This document shows positions 52,301 to 59,586 of a stretch of DNA of 64,000 bases, piece after piece. Position 1 is the first letter of the stretch. Every line of letters starts with the position of its first letter. The DNA comes from Lewinellaceae bacterium (GTDB taxonomy: Bacteria > Bacteroidota > Bacteroidia > Chitinophagales > Saprospiraceae), in assembly GCA_020636405.1 (NCBI GenBank), contig JACJXW010000004.1, forward strand, positions 1,674,001-1,738,000, written 5' to 3'. Both the position numbers and the translations under genes were made by a program. Under the pieces are notes generated by a model, which ran no database searches, was not told where the DNA came from, and saw nothing but the letters and a program-made list of their open reading frames with translations.

Positions 52301-52649
52301 GATCCTGAACATCGAGAATGTACGCCTGATCAACAGCGCAGAAGAATGGATAGAGGCCATCAGCCAGCCTTCTGTGGTCGCCATAGGGGATGTGTCCAGT
52401 TCTGTGGAAGATGCCGCAACCAAAAATCAAATGAAGGTGTTCCCGGTGCCGGCCAGCGGCCAACTCTTCGTCTACAGCCCGGAACTTCCCGTGCAGCGGC
52501 TCGAAGTGGTAAGTATGGAGGGCCGTACACTGGCCGTCGGGCAGAACACCAATGAACTGTCGGTCGCTGAATTACCCGCGGGCCCTTACCTTTTGCGCAT
52601 TTGGACGGAAGAGGGCCTGAGCCTTCGGCGGATCGTTGTTATTCGTTAA
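49305..52649 (+). CDS. Giant secreted cohesin/SprB/dockerin protein with T9SS tail (A)
   Basis: 1114 residues from the ATG at 49305. A signal peptide (KQLFLALFVLLLGLPLGAQ) is followed by cohesin-like domain 1 (about 49369-49790: ATPGETICLDVKAEGADNLL, then LQYTMKWDTAALRF). SprB-type repeats run to about 50800 (PPYTFEWSNGEVD, AYTVTITDANG). Cohesin-like domains 2 (50806-51210) and 3 (51225-51640) follow, each with VCLDI/VCVDV and W-D-x-A-x-L-x-F signatures. A dockerin-like pair of calcium loops (51652-51890: GDTDTDENVNHFDLLNIGLA, HIDTDGNGLIDASDTLAIA) and a fourth cohesin-like domain come next. The type IX sorting tail starts MKVFPVPASGQLFVYSP. Carrying both cohesins and a dockerin suggests self-assembly or recruitment of other dockerin proteins at the cell surface. 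Confidence 0.85.
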   Translation: MKQLFLALFVLLLGLPLGAQSCFSMYISTETATPGETICLDVKAEGADNLLGLQYTMKWDTAALRFSYLENFNLPGLGASSFNTEPGAVEDGRLSVAWFDATLSGVDVSAGQVVYSICFEALSAPAGMQPVYFDGTPTPVEFITANAELITNYALINGGAYTGSGSAPAITGACIVAPGCQGGGSANISIAGGQPLYTFDWQKDGITASTSQNLTAAGPGQYSLQATDAQGLVASGTFVLQGPAIEASYSHECSGSAGNYTANVTCTVTSGGAAPYTFSWSTGQVDTHPQLSTLSGVPGIGSYAVTITDAAGCEQTMDTLWIDCGQSAQFLTAYSYECHFFGNDSARADLSLVVWSGGSPPYTFEWSNGEVDIDSLFSVNEGLSNGAYTVTITDANGLVYMPQPAVVDCVPVAQDFTVGSSYECTFFPAEDSVSIDITTVVWTGPQPPYTFTWSTGEVTSDTMSSSVTVSVAGTYRVTITDAVGNTYVETVAITDCGPATGKIVIEEASALPGATVCVDVTAAQMQDLDALQMAIGWDPAHLALDMVHPGLASSGFILSDTATGLFRLDWNSNGTPLDIGAETPLFQLCFRVLAPVGQSVPLRFHTNLQTPEAYDSNGQPIPFDWRDGAVLVEPDSPDDAVQLVMESASVDPDSQVCLDITAANFTDIVSVQFSVRWDTAYLQFDSLIIGALPGLSPSTHFNLNNTGSGFLAFSWLPSSLSPASLADGERLFTLCFRASSAPGISTVAISSVPVPIEVTDGNAILPVSVTNGTVTTLGPQVWPGDTDTDENVNHFDLLNIGLAYGAGGPPRPNASTEWVQQPAPDWQQTTPLSGVNYKHIDTDGNGLIDASDTLAIARNWGLAPQGERGADNAPEANRQINTVLYIRPDTVVLGEPAVFDVIFGEASTPAEEVYGLAFTIVYDTAAVEPGSAFMTFDNSWIGQEPPGILTLSRDRYAHGRIDVALTRIDGQNVSGQGPIAQLHITIQDVIFLRGANYEMILNIENVRLINSAEEWIEAISQPSVVAIGDVSSSVEDAATKNQMKVFPVPASGQLFVYSPELPVQRLEVVSMEGRTLAVGQNTNELSVAELPAGPYLLRIWTEEGLSLRRIVVIR

Positions 52650-52674
52650 CTGGAAGCTTAAAAAATAACCACTC

Positions 52675-53253
52675 ATGAAAAAGATCATCCTCTTTCTCAT
52701 CGTATTCCTGGCTACTTGGGCCGCTACGGGCCAGCAGGCTTCCCTTTCCGGAACCATTCTGAGGCCCGATGGTACGGCGCTCGTTGGCATCACCGTAAAA
52801 CTGCTGGATGCTCAGGGGCAACTGGTTGGGGCCACAGGGGTTGGCGGCGGCGGATCTTACCAGTTTGCCAACCTGCCTGCCGGGCAGGAGTATACTGTCG
52901 TCCCGGAACTACAGGGCCAGCCCCTCCTGGATGTCTCCACTTTGGATATGGTGCTGGGCGCCCGGCACATCCTGGGCTTGCAACTCCTGGATTCGCCCCT
53001 GAAAGTATTGGCAGCAGACGCCAACCTGTCGAATTCCCTGACCACTTTCGACCTGGTCCTGATCCGCCAGCTGATCCTGGGCATGGCCGGCGAATTTCCG
53101 GTAGACTGGCGCTTTGTGCGCACTACGACCCAATTTCAGAACCCGGAAAACCCCTGGATGGGCGTTACCGGCGATAGCCCTTCCGTGTTGTTGGAGGGAG
53201 ACGTTTCCGGCTTCAATTTCTTCGCCCTCAAAATAGGAGACTTAAGTTGGTAG
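52675..53253 (+). CDS. Small secreted dockerin protein, no sorting tail
   Basis: A 192-residue protein 25 bp downstream of cohesin protein A and probably co-transcribed. A signal peptide (KKIILFLIVFLATWAATGQ) is followed by a short carboxypeptidase-regulatory/SdrD-B-like domain (about 22-80: LSGTILRPDGTALVGITVKL, then AGQEYTVVPEL). A dockerin-like double loop with the D-x-N-x-S pattern follows (about 85-140: LDVSTLDMVLGARHILGLQL, AADANLSNSLTTFDLVLIRQ). It ends FNFFALKIGDLSW with no visible type IX sorting domain. It may be retained at the surface by binding a cohesin of the adjacent proteins, as an adaptor. Confidence 0.8.
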   Translation: MKKIILFLIVFLATWAATGQQASLSGTILRPDGTALVGITVKLLDAQGQLVGATGVGGGGSYQFANLPAGQEYTVVPELQGQPLLDVSTLDMVLGARHILGLQLLDSPLKVLAADANLSNSLTTFDLVLIRQLILGMAGEFPVDWRFVRTTTQFQNPENPWMGVTGDSPSVLLEGDVSGFNFFALKIGDLSW

Positions 53254-53607
53254 CTTTTTTTAATTTCTCTGAGGCTGTCCCGAAAGGAACTCCTGGCTGG
53301 ATGCCTCTGAATTAAGTATCACGCCGAGGCGCAGAGCACGCAGTATCCACAAAATACTGTGGCACTCTGCGTCTTTGCGTGGTATTATTTGGCGCCCTCC
53401 GCAAGGCAACCTTGGGAAAACCTTGTCACCTCACCTTGGAAGATCCCACCTCAACGTGCTGTTAAAGCAGTAGTAAATATGTAACTTTTTATAATGCGGC
53501 ACGTAATTACTGTCTCAATCAAGTTTGCGCTGTAGTGTTTGTAGATAGACTTACCCTGATACCATCCCCCCGGTTCTACCCCCACCAACTTCAAAAGGCC
53601 CTTGAAC
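53254..53607. other. 354-bp spacer between dockerin gene and cohesin protein B
   Basis: Contains a hairpin repeat (53320-53381) and otherwise no gene. No exact TAnnTTTG element precedes the second cohesin gene, so its transcription may depend on the upstream unit or on a variant promoter. Confidence 0.5.
53320..53381. repeat. Hairpin with CACGCAAAGACGCAGAG-type arms
   Basis: Arms CACGCCGAGGCGCAGAG (53320-53336) and CTCTGCGTCTTTGCGTG (53365-53381) pair with three mismatches. The loop is itself palindromic (CAGTATCCAC...ATACTGTGG). I recall similar GCAAAGACGCAGAG repeats as dispersed intergenic elements in several bacteria, but cannot verify that here. Confidence 0.6.
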
Positions 53608-56600
53608 ATGCAAAAACCGATCGCCACTTTAGTCTTTCTGATCTTATTCGCCACCCTTCGGGCTCAGCAATCCCCTTGCCTGTCGCTTTACGTTTCTACG
53701 GAAACGGCAGCGCCAGGCGAGGAGGTTTGCCTGGAGGTTTCCGCCGGCGCCTACGACGGCCTGCTGGGTGTCCTCTTTGAATTGCGATGGGACACCAGTG
53801 TGCTGGCTTTCCGGGGGGTGGAAAATATTCAACTGCCCTACCTGTACGAATACAATTTCAACCTGCTGCCGGAGGCCGTAGGCAGCGGTTTTACCGTCCT
53901 GTCCTGGTACGACCCTTCAATCGCAGGGATAAGCCTGCCGGAAGGCGCCCCGCTTTTCTCCCTCTGTTTTGAAGTGGCCGGGCAGGCCGGAGATTTTGGC
54001 CGGCTTTCCTTTGCCAAACGCAACGGCGACCTCGAACTGGCGGACGCCAATGCCAACGCTGTGGACGCCTACAGCCTGATCAACGGCGGGGTGTACGTTT
54101 CACAACAACCCGTAGCCGGGCCGGAGGTGATACAGGCCTGCGCCCAGGCAAACAACTGCCTGGGAGACAATACGGTGGAGATCGTTGTGGAAGGCGGACA
54201 GCAACCCTATTCGTATCAATGGATGCGGGAGGGCGCTCTGGTAGCCACCACGGCCAATCTTTCAGAGCCGATCCCCGGAGAATATACCCTTACAGTGACA
54301 GATGCAGCGGGCCGGCAGGCCAGCGGTTTCTTCTCGGTTGTACCGGAACGGTACCTTCAACTGGCGGACGCCCAGGTGTGGAGCACCTCCTGCGTGGGGG
54401 CGTCCGACGGAAGGATCGCGCTCCAGGTGGACAACGGCTCGGGGCAGTACGCTTACAGCTGGAGCCATGGAGCCGATACTCCGGAACTGGCCGGCCTGGT
54501 CGCAGGGCATTACACCGTCACGGTTACCGATGTGGTCACCGGCTGTTCGGAAACAGCACAGTTTGAAGTGTACGATGGCCGCCCCCGCCCCGTGGGTATA
54601 GAGGTGGATGCGGCTGCCTGTAATGCCGCCATCGGAGCGGTTCGCCTGCAGCTGAACGGCAGTTATTCTTTCCTGTGGTCGAATGGCGCCACTACCGAGG
54701 ACATCGACAGCCTGGCCGCCGGAACGTACACGGTGACCATTACCCATGAGCAGGGCTGCTTCGCCCGTTCCATCCAGGTGCCGGAGCTCGAAGGGCCCTA
54801 TTTCACCACCGCAGTAACCCAGCCCGAATGTGGGGGGAACAACGGCTCGATCGAAGTTCAGGCGCCGGGCGAGAACCTGTCCTTCCTGTGGAGCACCGGA
54901 GAGCAGGGCCCTGTATTATCCGGCCTGGCTGCCGGCCAATACCAACTGACGGTTTCCAACGGCGACGGATGTGCCTCGTCTGCCGGCTTCCAGCTGGTAT
55001 CGGGATCCCTGCTGGCGGTGCCGGCGGTGAGCTGCCGCCCGGATGGGGCTGAACTGCTCTATACCGTCTGGGATGGCGGGCAGCCTCCCTATACCTTTGC
55101 GTGGAGCACCGGCCATACGGAGGTTTCCTCCCTCTCCAGCAAGGTTGACGGGCTGGCGGACGGAGTCTATACGGTATCGGTCACCGATGCGGCCGGCTGT
55201 ACTTATATTGTGGATACGCTGAGAGCCAACTGCACGGGGCCGCAACTGGAACTTCAACTCTCCGGCACCTGCCGTTCTTATGCCGATACGGCTTTTACCG
55301 TGATAGAGGCAGTGGTAGCAGGTGGCGAGGCGCCCTATACCTTTGAATGGAGCAATGGCACAGTGGAAGAGCACGATGGGCCTTCCCGGATCGCTGTAGC
55401 AAGCAATGGCTTTTTTTCCGTCCAGGTTCGCGATGCTTCCGGCCAGGCTTTTGCAGAGCAGTGGATACAGGTATTCTGCCTGGAGCAGGAGCAGGCCTCC
55501 CTCCGCATCTCGGATGCCCTGGTTTACAATGGGGAGGCCGCCACGCTGGACGTTCGCCTGGGGCCTGTTTTCGGCCTGGATTCGCTGCGGCTGCCTCTTT
55601 ACTGGGCAAGCCCGCAGTTGCGCCTGGATTCCATCACCGCAATGCAACTACCGGGATTGTCTACGGATAACTTTGAGCTGGAAACTTATACTGCCGGCGC
55701 CCAGAATTTCAGGTTGTTGAACCTGAATTGGAGCAACCCGGACGCTCTGCCGGTAGCGGCCGAGGAAGGGTTCCTGCTCTTCCGGCTCCATTTTTCCGTG
55801 GATGCCCTTCCGGGGGCTGCGGAATTCGTCCGCTGGGGGGATGAATGGCTGGGAGGGGAGGTGGAGCTGTTTCTGGACAACGGAGCGGCCCTGCCCCTGG
55901 CAACGGATAACGGGCGGGTCGACATCCGGTACTACAGCAATGCAGCTCCTTTGGTGCTGAAAGCCCAGGAGCAGATCGCCGCAACCCATTCATTTGCCTG
56001 TATAGAAGTGAAGGCGGATAATTTCTCAGAAATGATCGCCGCTCAGTTCTCCCTGCAGTGGGACCCCGATACCCTCCGCTTTCACTCCATACAGGCGGGG
56101 GAACTGCCGGGCCTCGATGAGAGCTCCTTCGGCCTGGCGGGAACGGATGGCGGGCAACTGAATTTCAGCTGGAGCACCAACGCTCCAAGGGGGCTGTCCG
56201 TTCCGGCGGGCACGCCGTTATTTTCGGTTTGTTTTGAAACTGCGGCGGCGCCGGGCTTCAGTGCCCTGCGGTTTATATCCGGGACAGTTCCCATACAGGC
56301 CAGCGCCTATACGGGCGTACTGGCCTACGCAGTACAGCATGGTGGGCTGAGCGTACTGGTTCCGGATGTATGGCCCGGAGATACGGATGCCAACGCTACC
56401 GCCGGCCATTTCGACCTCCTTAACATCGGGCTGGCCTATAATGCCACCGGCCCGCCGCGCCCTGTGGGCGGAACCGCCTGGCAGGGGCATATTGCGGAGC
56501 AGTGGTGGCAGGAGCTTCCCCGCTCGGGCGTCAACTTCAAACACATCGATGCCGACGGCAACGGCCGTATTGATGCGGCCGATACGGTTAGTATCACGCA

Positions 56601-57360
56601 GCACTGGGGGGCTGCCAATCCGTCTTTTGTTCCGGAGGCGCCACTCTTCGGGCACTTGCCCAACCTGGCCCTGCATACCCCATTTTACGTCGATGCCCAA
56701 CCGGTGGAAGAAGGGCAACACGCCACTTTCGACATCATTCTGGGAGAAGCCCTGTTTCCCGCCCGGAACGTCTACGGGATAGCCTTTACCATCCGTTACG
56801 ATACGGCGGCGGCGGCGCCTGGTAGCGCTGCCATCGGATTGAACGATTCCTGGCTGGGCAATGGGCTGCTTACCCTTTCCCGCAATCACGAGGCCGGAGA
56901 TGCCATAGATGTTGCCATTACCCGGACGAATCGGACGGATGCCTTCGGATTCGGCCCTATCGCTCAATTGCAGCTGCTTATTCGCGATGCGCCTCAGAGC
57001 CACAACGTACATTTTCGCATTGAAAATGTGCGCCTGCTCGACCGCGACGAGCGCCCGGTATGGGTGCGAACGCCGGAAACGGCGGCGCCCATCGGCAGAT
57101 TCATCAGTGGAACAGACAATCGGGCCGCTCCTGAATTGCTCAACTTGTTCCCGAACCCTACGCGCGGGCTGGCCTTCCTCGAAACCAACGGAGTGGAAGT
57201 CCAACGCATGGAACTGTACCAAACGGATGGTAGCAGGGTAGGGGAGTGGATGGGGGCAACAGCGTCCATAGACCTGCGGGGATACGCCCAAGGCTTGTAT
57301 TTTCTGAAGATATTTACCGACCGGGGGGTGGTGGTTAAAGGAATATCGGTAGTGAGGTAG
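53608..57360 (+). CDS. Giant secreted cohesin/SprB/dockerin protein with T9SS tail (B)
   Basis: 1250 residues, a paralogue of protein A with more SprB repeats. The ATG at 53608 is used; a TTG six bases earlier is less likely. A signal peptide (QKPIATLVFLILFATLRAQ) is followed by a cohesin-like domain (AAPGEEVCLEVSAGAYDGLL). SprB-type repeats (about residues 190-640: PYTFAWSTGHTEV, GTYTVTITHEQGC) and two more cohesin-like domains (about 650-790 and 795-920: IEVKADNFSEMIAAQFSLQW) follow. Next come a dockerin-like double loop (925-1010: GDTDANATAGHFDLLNIGLA, HIDADGNGRIDAADTVSIT), a last cohesin-like domain and the sorting tail (LNLFPNPTRGLAFLETNG). The domain order equals that of protein A, so this is an old tandem duplication. 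Confidence 0.85.
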   Translation: MQKPIATLVFLILFATLRAQQSPCLSLYVSTETAAPGEEVCLEVSAGAYDGLLGVLFELRWDTSVLAFRGVENIQLPYLYEYNFNLLPEAVGSGFTVLSWYDPSIAGISLPEGAPLFSLCFEVAGQAGDFGRLSFAKRNGDLELADANANAVDAYSLINGGVYVSQQPVAGPEVIQACAQANNCLGDNTVEIVVEGGQQPYSYQWMREGALVATTANLSEPIPGEYTLTVTDAAGRQASGFFSVVPERYLQLADAQVWSTSCVGASDGRIALQVDNGSGQYAYSWSHGADTPELAGLVAGHYTVTVTDVVTGCSETAQFEVYDGRPRPVGIEVDAAACNAAIGAVRLQLNGSYSFLWSNGATTEDIDSLAAGTYTVTITHEQGCFARSIQVPELEGPYFTTAVTQPECGGNNGSIEVQAPGENLSFLWSTGEQGPVLSGLAAGQYQLTVSNGDGCASSAGFQLVSGSLLAVPAVSCRPDGAELLYTVWDGGQPPYTFAWSTGHTEVSSLSSKVDGLADGVYTVSVTDAAGCTYIVDTLRANCTGPQLELQLSGTCRSYADTAFTVIEAVVAGGEAPYTFEWSNGTVEEHDGPSRIAVASNGFFSVQVRDASGQAFAEQWIQVFCLEQEQASLRISDALVYNGEAATLDVRLGPVFGLDSLRLPLYWASPQLRLDSITAMQLPGLSTDNFELETYTAGAQNFRLLNLNWSNPDALPVAAEEGFLLFRLHFSVDALPGAAEFVRWGDEWLGGEVELFLDNGAALPLATDNGRVDIRYYSNAAPLVLKAQEQIAATHSFACIEVKADNFSEMIAAQFSLQWDPDTLRFHSIQAGELPGLDESSFGLAGTDGGQLNFSWSTNAPRGLSVPAGTPLFSVCFETAAAPGFSALRFISGTVPIQASAYTGVLAYAVQHGGLSVLVPDVWPGDTDANATAGHFDLLNIGLAYNATGPPRPVGGTAWQGHIAEQWWQELPRSGVNFKHIDADGNGRIDAADTVSITQHWGAANPSFVPEAPLFGHLPNLALHTPFYVDAQPVEEGQHATFDIILGEALFPARNVYGIAFTIRYDTAAAAPGSAAIGLNDSWLGNGLLTLSRNHEAGDAIDVAITRTNRTDAFGFGPIAQLQLLIRDAPQSHNVHFRIENVRLLDRDERPVWVRTPETAAPIGRFISGTDNRAAPELLNLFPNPTRGLAFLETNGVEVQRMELYQTDGSRVGEWMGATASIDLRGYAQGLYFLKIFTDRGVVVKGISVVR

Positions 57361-57371
57361 AGAGGGCTGTA

Positions 57372-57424
57372 GATGCTGAGGATGCTTTTTGGGCATCAAG
57401 GCCGGAAAAAGCATCCGCAGCATC
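57372..57424 (+). terminator. Intrinsic-type terminator after cohesin protein B
   Basis: GATGCTGAGGATGCTTTTT (57372-57390) pairs with AAAAAGCATCCGCAGCATC (57406-57424), a 19-bp stem with one mismatch and a 15-nt loop, 11 bp past the stop codon. The A and T runs within the stem would allow it to work in both directions. Confidence 0.65.
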
Positions 57425-57448
57425 GCTGTTTCAGGGGAAGCGGATTTA

Positions 57449-57607
57449 GAGTGTGTTCAAAATTCAATCAATGGCCTGCAAACGGCAAATTTTGTTTCAA
57501 ACGGCGTTAAATTTTTCGTTGGATTGCCCGCATCCGACTGCAAAATTTGCCTTGTCTGAAACAAAATTTTCTCGTTTTCGACTCATCATTGAAATTTGAA
57601 CACACTC
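57449..57607. mobile_element. MITE-like palindrome next to metK, ~159 bp
   Basis: The ends GAGTGTGTTCAAAATTCAAT (57449 onward) and, reversed from 57607, GAGTGTGTTCAAATTTCAAT are near-identical inverted repeats. Inward similarity continues through CAAATTTTGTTTCA on both sides, so almost the whole element is a long imperfect palindrome. It is flanked by TTA on both sides (57446-57448 and 57608-57610), the second TTA being the metK stop codon. No reading frame is present. Confidence 0.65.
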
Positions 57608-58861
57608 TTACAATCCGAAAGCTTCCTTCACCTTATCTACGTAGTCCAGTTTTTCCCAGGTGAAGGTTTCCACCTCCATGTCTTTCACGTTCCCGGAGCC
57701 ATCGACAAAGCGCACTGATTTTTTTACAGGGGTGCGGCCCATATGTCCGTAAGCTGCCGCATCGGAGTAGATGGGCATGCGCAATTTGAGGCGTTGCTCG
57801 ATTGCGTAGGGGCGCAGGTCAAAGAGCTTTTGGACCTTGTCGGCGATCTGTCCATCAGACAGGCTAACTTTGGCGGTGCCGTAGGTATTGACGTAGATAT
57901 TGGTCGGCGCGGCTACGCCGATGGCGTAGGAGACCTGCACGAGCACTTCATCGCAAACGCCGGCGGCGACCAGGTTCTTGGCAATGTGGCGCGTGGCGTA
58001 GGCGGCGGAGCGGTCTACCTTGGAGGGGTCTTTACCGGAGAAAGCGCCGCCACCGTGGGCGCCCTTGCCGCCGTAAGTGTCGACGATGATCTTGCGCCCG
58101 GTCAGGCCCGTATCCCCGTGGGGGCCGCCGATGACGAACTTGCCCGTGGGGTTGATGTGGTAGGTGATGTCGTCGTTGAAGAGCTTCCTCCATTCGGCGC
58201 GAAGTTGCTGCTGTACGCGCGGGATGACGATGTTGATCACGTCCCGGCGGATGGTATCCTGCATTTCCTCATCAGAAGCGAAATCGTCATGCTGAGTGGA
58301 AACGACGATGCTGTCGATCCGCTGGGGAATATTGTCATCGGAATATTCAATCGTCACCTGCGACTTGGAGTCGGGGCGAAGATAAAGCATCTCTTTACCT
58401 GCCTTGCGAATGGCGGCCAATTCCTGGAGGATCTTATGGGCGATATCGAGGGCGAGGGGCATATAGTTGTCGGTCTCACTGGTGGCGTAACCGAACATCA
58501 TGCCCTGGTCGCCGGCGCCCTGTTCTTCCGGTTTGGCGCGCTCCACCCCCTGATTGATATCCGGAGATTGCTCATGGATGGCAGACAGGATGCCGCAGGA
58601 ATTGGCTTCGAACATGTATTCTGACTTCGTATAACCGATGTGCCGGATCACGCTGCGGGCGATCTGCTGCACATCCAGGTATACGCTCGACTTGACCTCG
58701 CCGGCCAATACCACCTGGCCGGTGGTCACCAGCGTTTCACAGGCGACTTTGGAGGAAGGATCAAAGGCCAGGAAATGGTCTACCAGAGCATCGCTGATCT
58801 GATCGGCTACTTTATCGGGATGTCCTTCAGAAACAGATTCAGAAGTGAAGAGGTATGGCAT
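57608..58861 (-). CDS. metK: S-adenosylmethionine synthase
   Basis: A 417-residue cytoplasmic enzyme that makes SAM from methionine and ATP. Signatures: TSESVSEGHPDKVADQISDA at the N-terminus, QSPDINQGVE, GAGDQGMMFGYATSETDNYM, FVIGGPHGDTGLTGRKIIVD, and the P-loop-like GGGAFSGKDPSKVDRSAAYA. Full length. A palindromic MITE-like element begins at the base after its stop codon. A TATTTTTG element at 58928-58935 is the likely promoter. SAM from this enzyme feeds the radical SAM, PIMT, SET and spermidine-synthase-like proteins in the window. Confidence 0.98.
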   Translation of the reverse strand: MPYLFTSESVSEGHPDKVADQISDALVDHFLAFDPSSKVACETLVTTGQVVLAGEVKSSVYLDVQQIARSVIRHIGYTKSEYMFEANSCGILSAIHEQSPDINQGVERAKPEEQGAGDQGMMFGYATSETDNYMPLALDIAHKILQELAAIRKAGKEMLYLRPDSKSQVTIEYSDDNIPQRIDSIVVSTQHDDFASDEEMQDTIRRDVINIVIPRVQQQLRAEWRKLFNDDITYHINPTGKFVIGGPHGDTGLTGRKIIVDTYGGKGAHGGGAFSGKDPSKVDRSAAYATRHIAKNLVAAGVCDEVLVQVSYAIGVAAPTNIYVNTYGTAKVSLSDGQIADKVQKLFDLRPYAIEQRLKLRMPIYSDAAAYGHMGRTPVKKSVRFVDGSGNVKDMEVETFTWEKLDYVDKVKEAFGL

Positions 58862-58927
58862 TGGATTTGTCAGTTGTTGTTATTGAATGCATGAGGGCCG
58901 GCCATCCAGTGCCCGGCAAAAACGGTG

Positions 58928-58935
58928 CAAAAATA
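58928..58935 (-). promoter_or_regulatory. TATTTTTG promoter element of metK
   Basis: The minus strand reads TATTTTTG, an exact TAnnTTTG box, 66 bp before the metK start. No good -33 box is seen. Confidence 0.4.
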
Positions 58936-58950
58936 GGAATTGTTTTGGAA

Positions 58951-59571
58951 CTATTTCACCTCGCAACTCAACAGTTGTCGGATCTCGGTTTTGGTGTGGA
59001 TGAACCCCTCCAGCTTGTCGCCCACCTGTACCGGCCCGACGCCCGCCGGGGTGCCTGTGAAAATGAGGTCTCCCATCTGCAGTTTGAAGAATTGGGAAAC
59101 GTAAACGATGATGTCTTCAAAGGAGAAGATCATGTCTTTGGTATTGCCGTGTTGCACTACCGCTCCGTTTTTCTTCAGCTCAAATTCAATGGCGGAACGG
59201 TTGACTTTGTCCAGGGCGATGAATTTTCCCAATACGGCCGAGCCGTCAAACCCCTTGGCGATCTCCCAGGGCTGCCCCTTTTCTTTGCATTCCTGCTGCA
59301 GGTCGCGCGCGGTAAAATCAATGCCCAGCGATACTTCTTTATAGTAGGCGCTGGCAAATTCCGGCTGCACATGGCGGCCGTTCTTTGCCACCTTGAGGAC
59401 GACCTCCAGCTCGTAATGCAGGTCGCTGGTAAACTCCGGATAATACAATGGCTTGTTGTTGACCAGCAGCGCCGAGGGCGGCTTCATGAAGACCACCGGC
59501 CGGGAGGGGACGGGGTTGTTCAATTCTTTGGCGTGCTCTGCGTAATTGCGGCCGATGCAGATGATTTTCAT
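58951..59571 (-). CDS. Fumarylacetoacetate hydrolase family protein
   Basis: A 206-residue FAH-fold enzyme. The core is KIICIGRNYAEHAKELNNPV, then FMKPPSALLVNNKPLYYPEF, LHYELEVVLKVAKNGRHV (metal-binding E/E pair), SLGIDFTARDLQQECKEKGQ (ID-x-T-x-RD signature) and LIFTGTPAGVGPVQVGDKLE. This compact, single-domain form matches oxaloacetate tautomerase/acylpyruvate hydrolase homologues such as FAHD1 rather than true fumarylacetoacetase. It hydrolyses or tautomerises a 2,4-dioxo acid using Mg2+. It lies 15 bp after trpS and so is probably in that operon. Confidence 0.9.
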   Translation of the reverse strand: MKIICIGRNYAEHAKELNNPVPSRPVVFMKPPSALLVNNKPLYYPEFTSDLHYELEVVLKVAKNGRHVQPEFASAYYKEVSLGIDFTARDLQQECKEKGQPWEIAKGFDGSAVLGKFIALDKVNRSAIEFELKKNGAVVQHGNTKDMIFSFEDIIVYVSQFFKLQMGDLIFTGTPAGVGPVQVGDKLEGFIHTKTEIRQLLSCEVK

Positions 59572-59586
59572 ATTACCATATTACTT

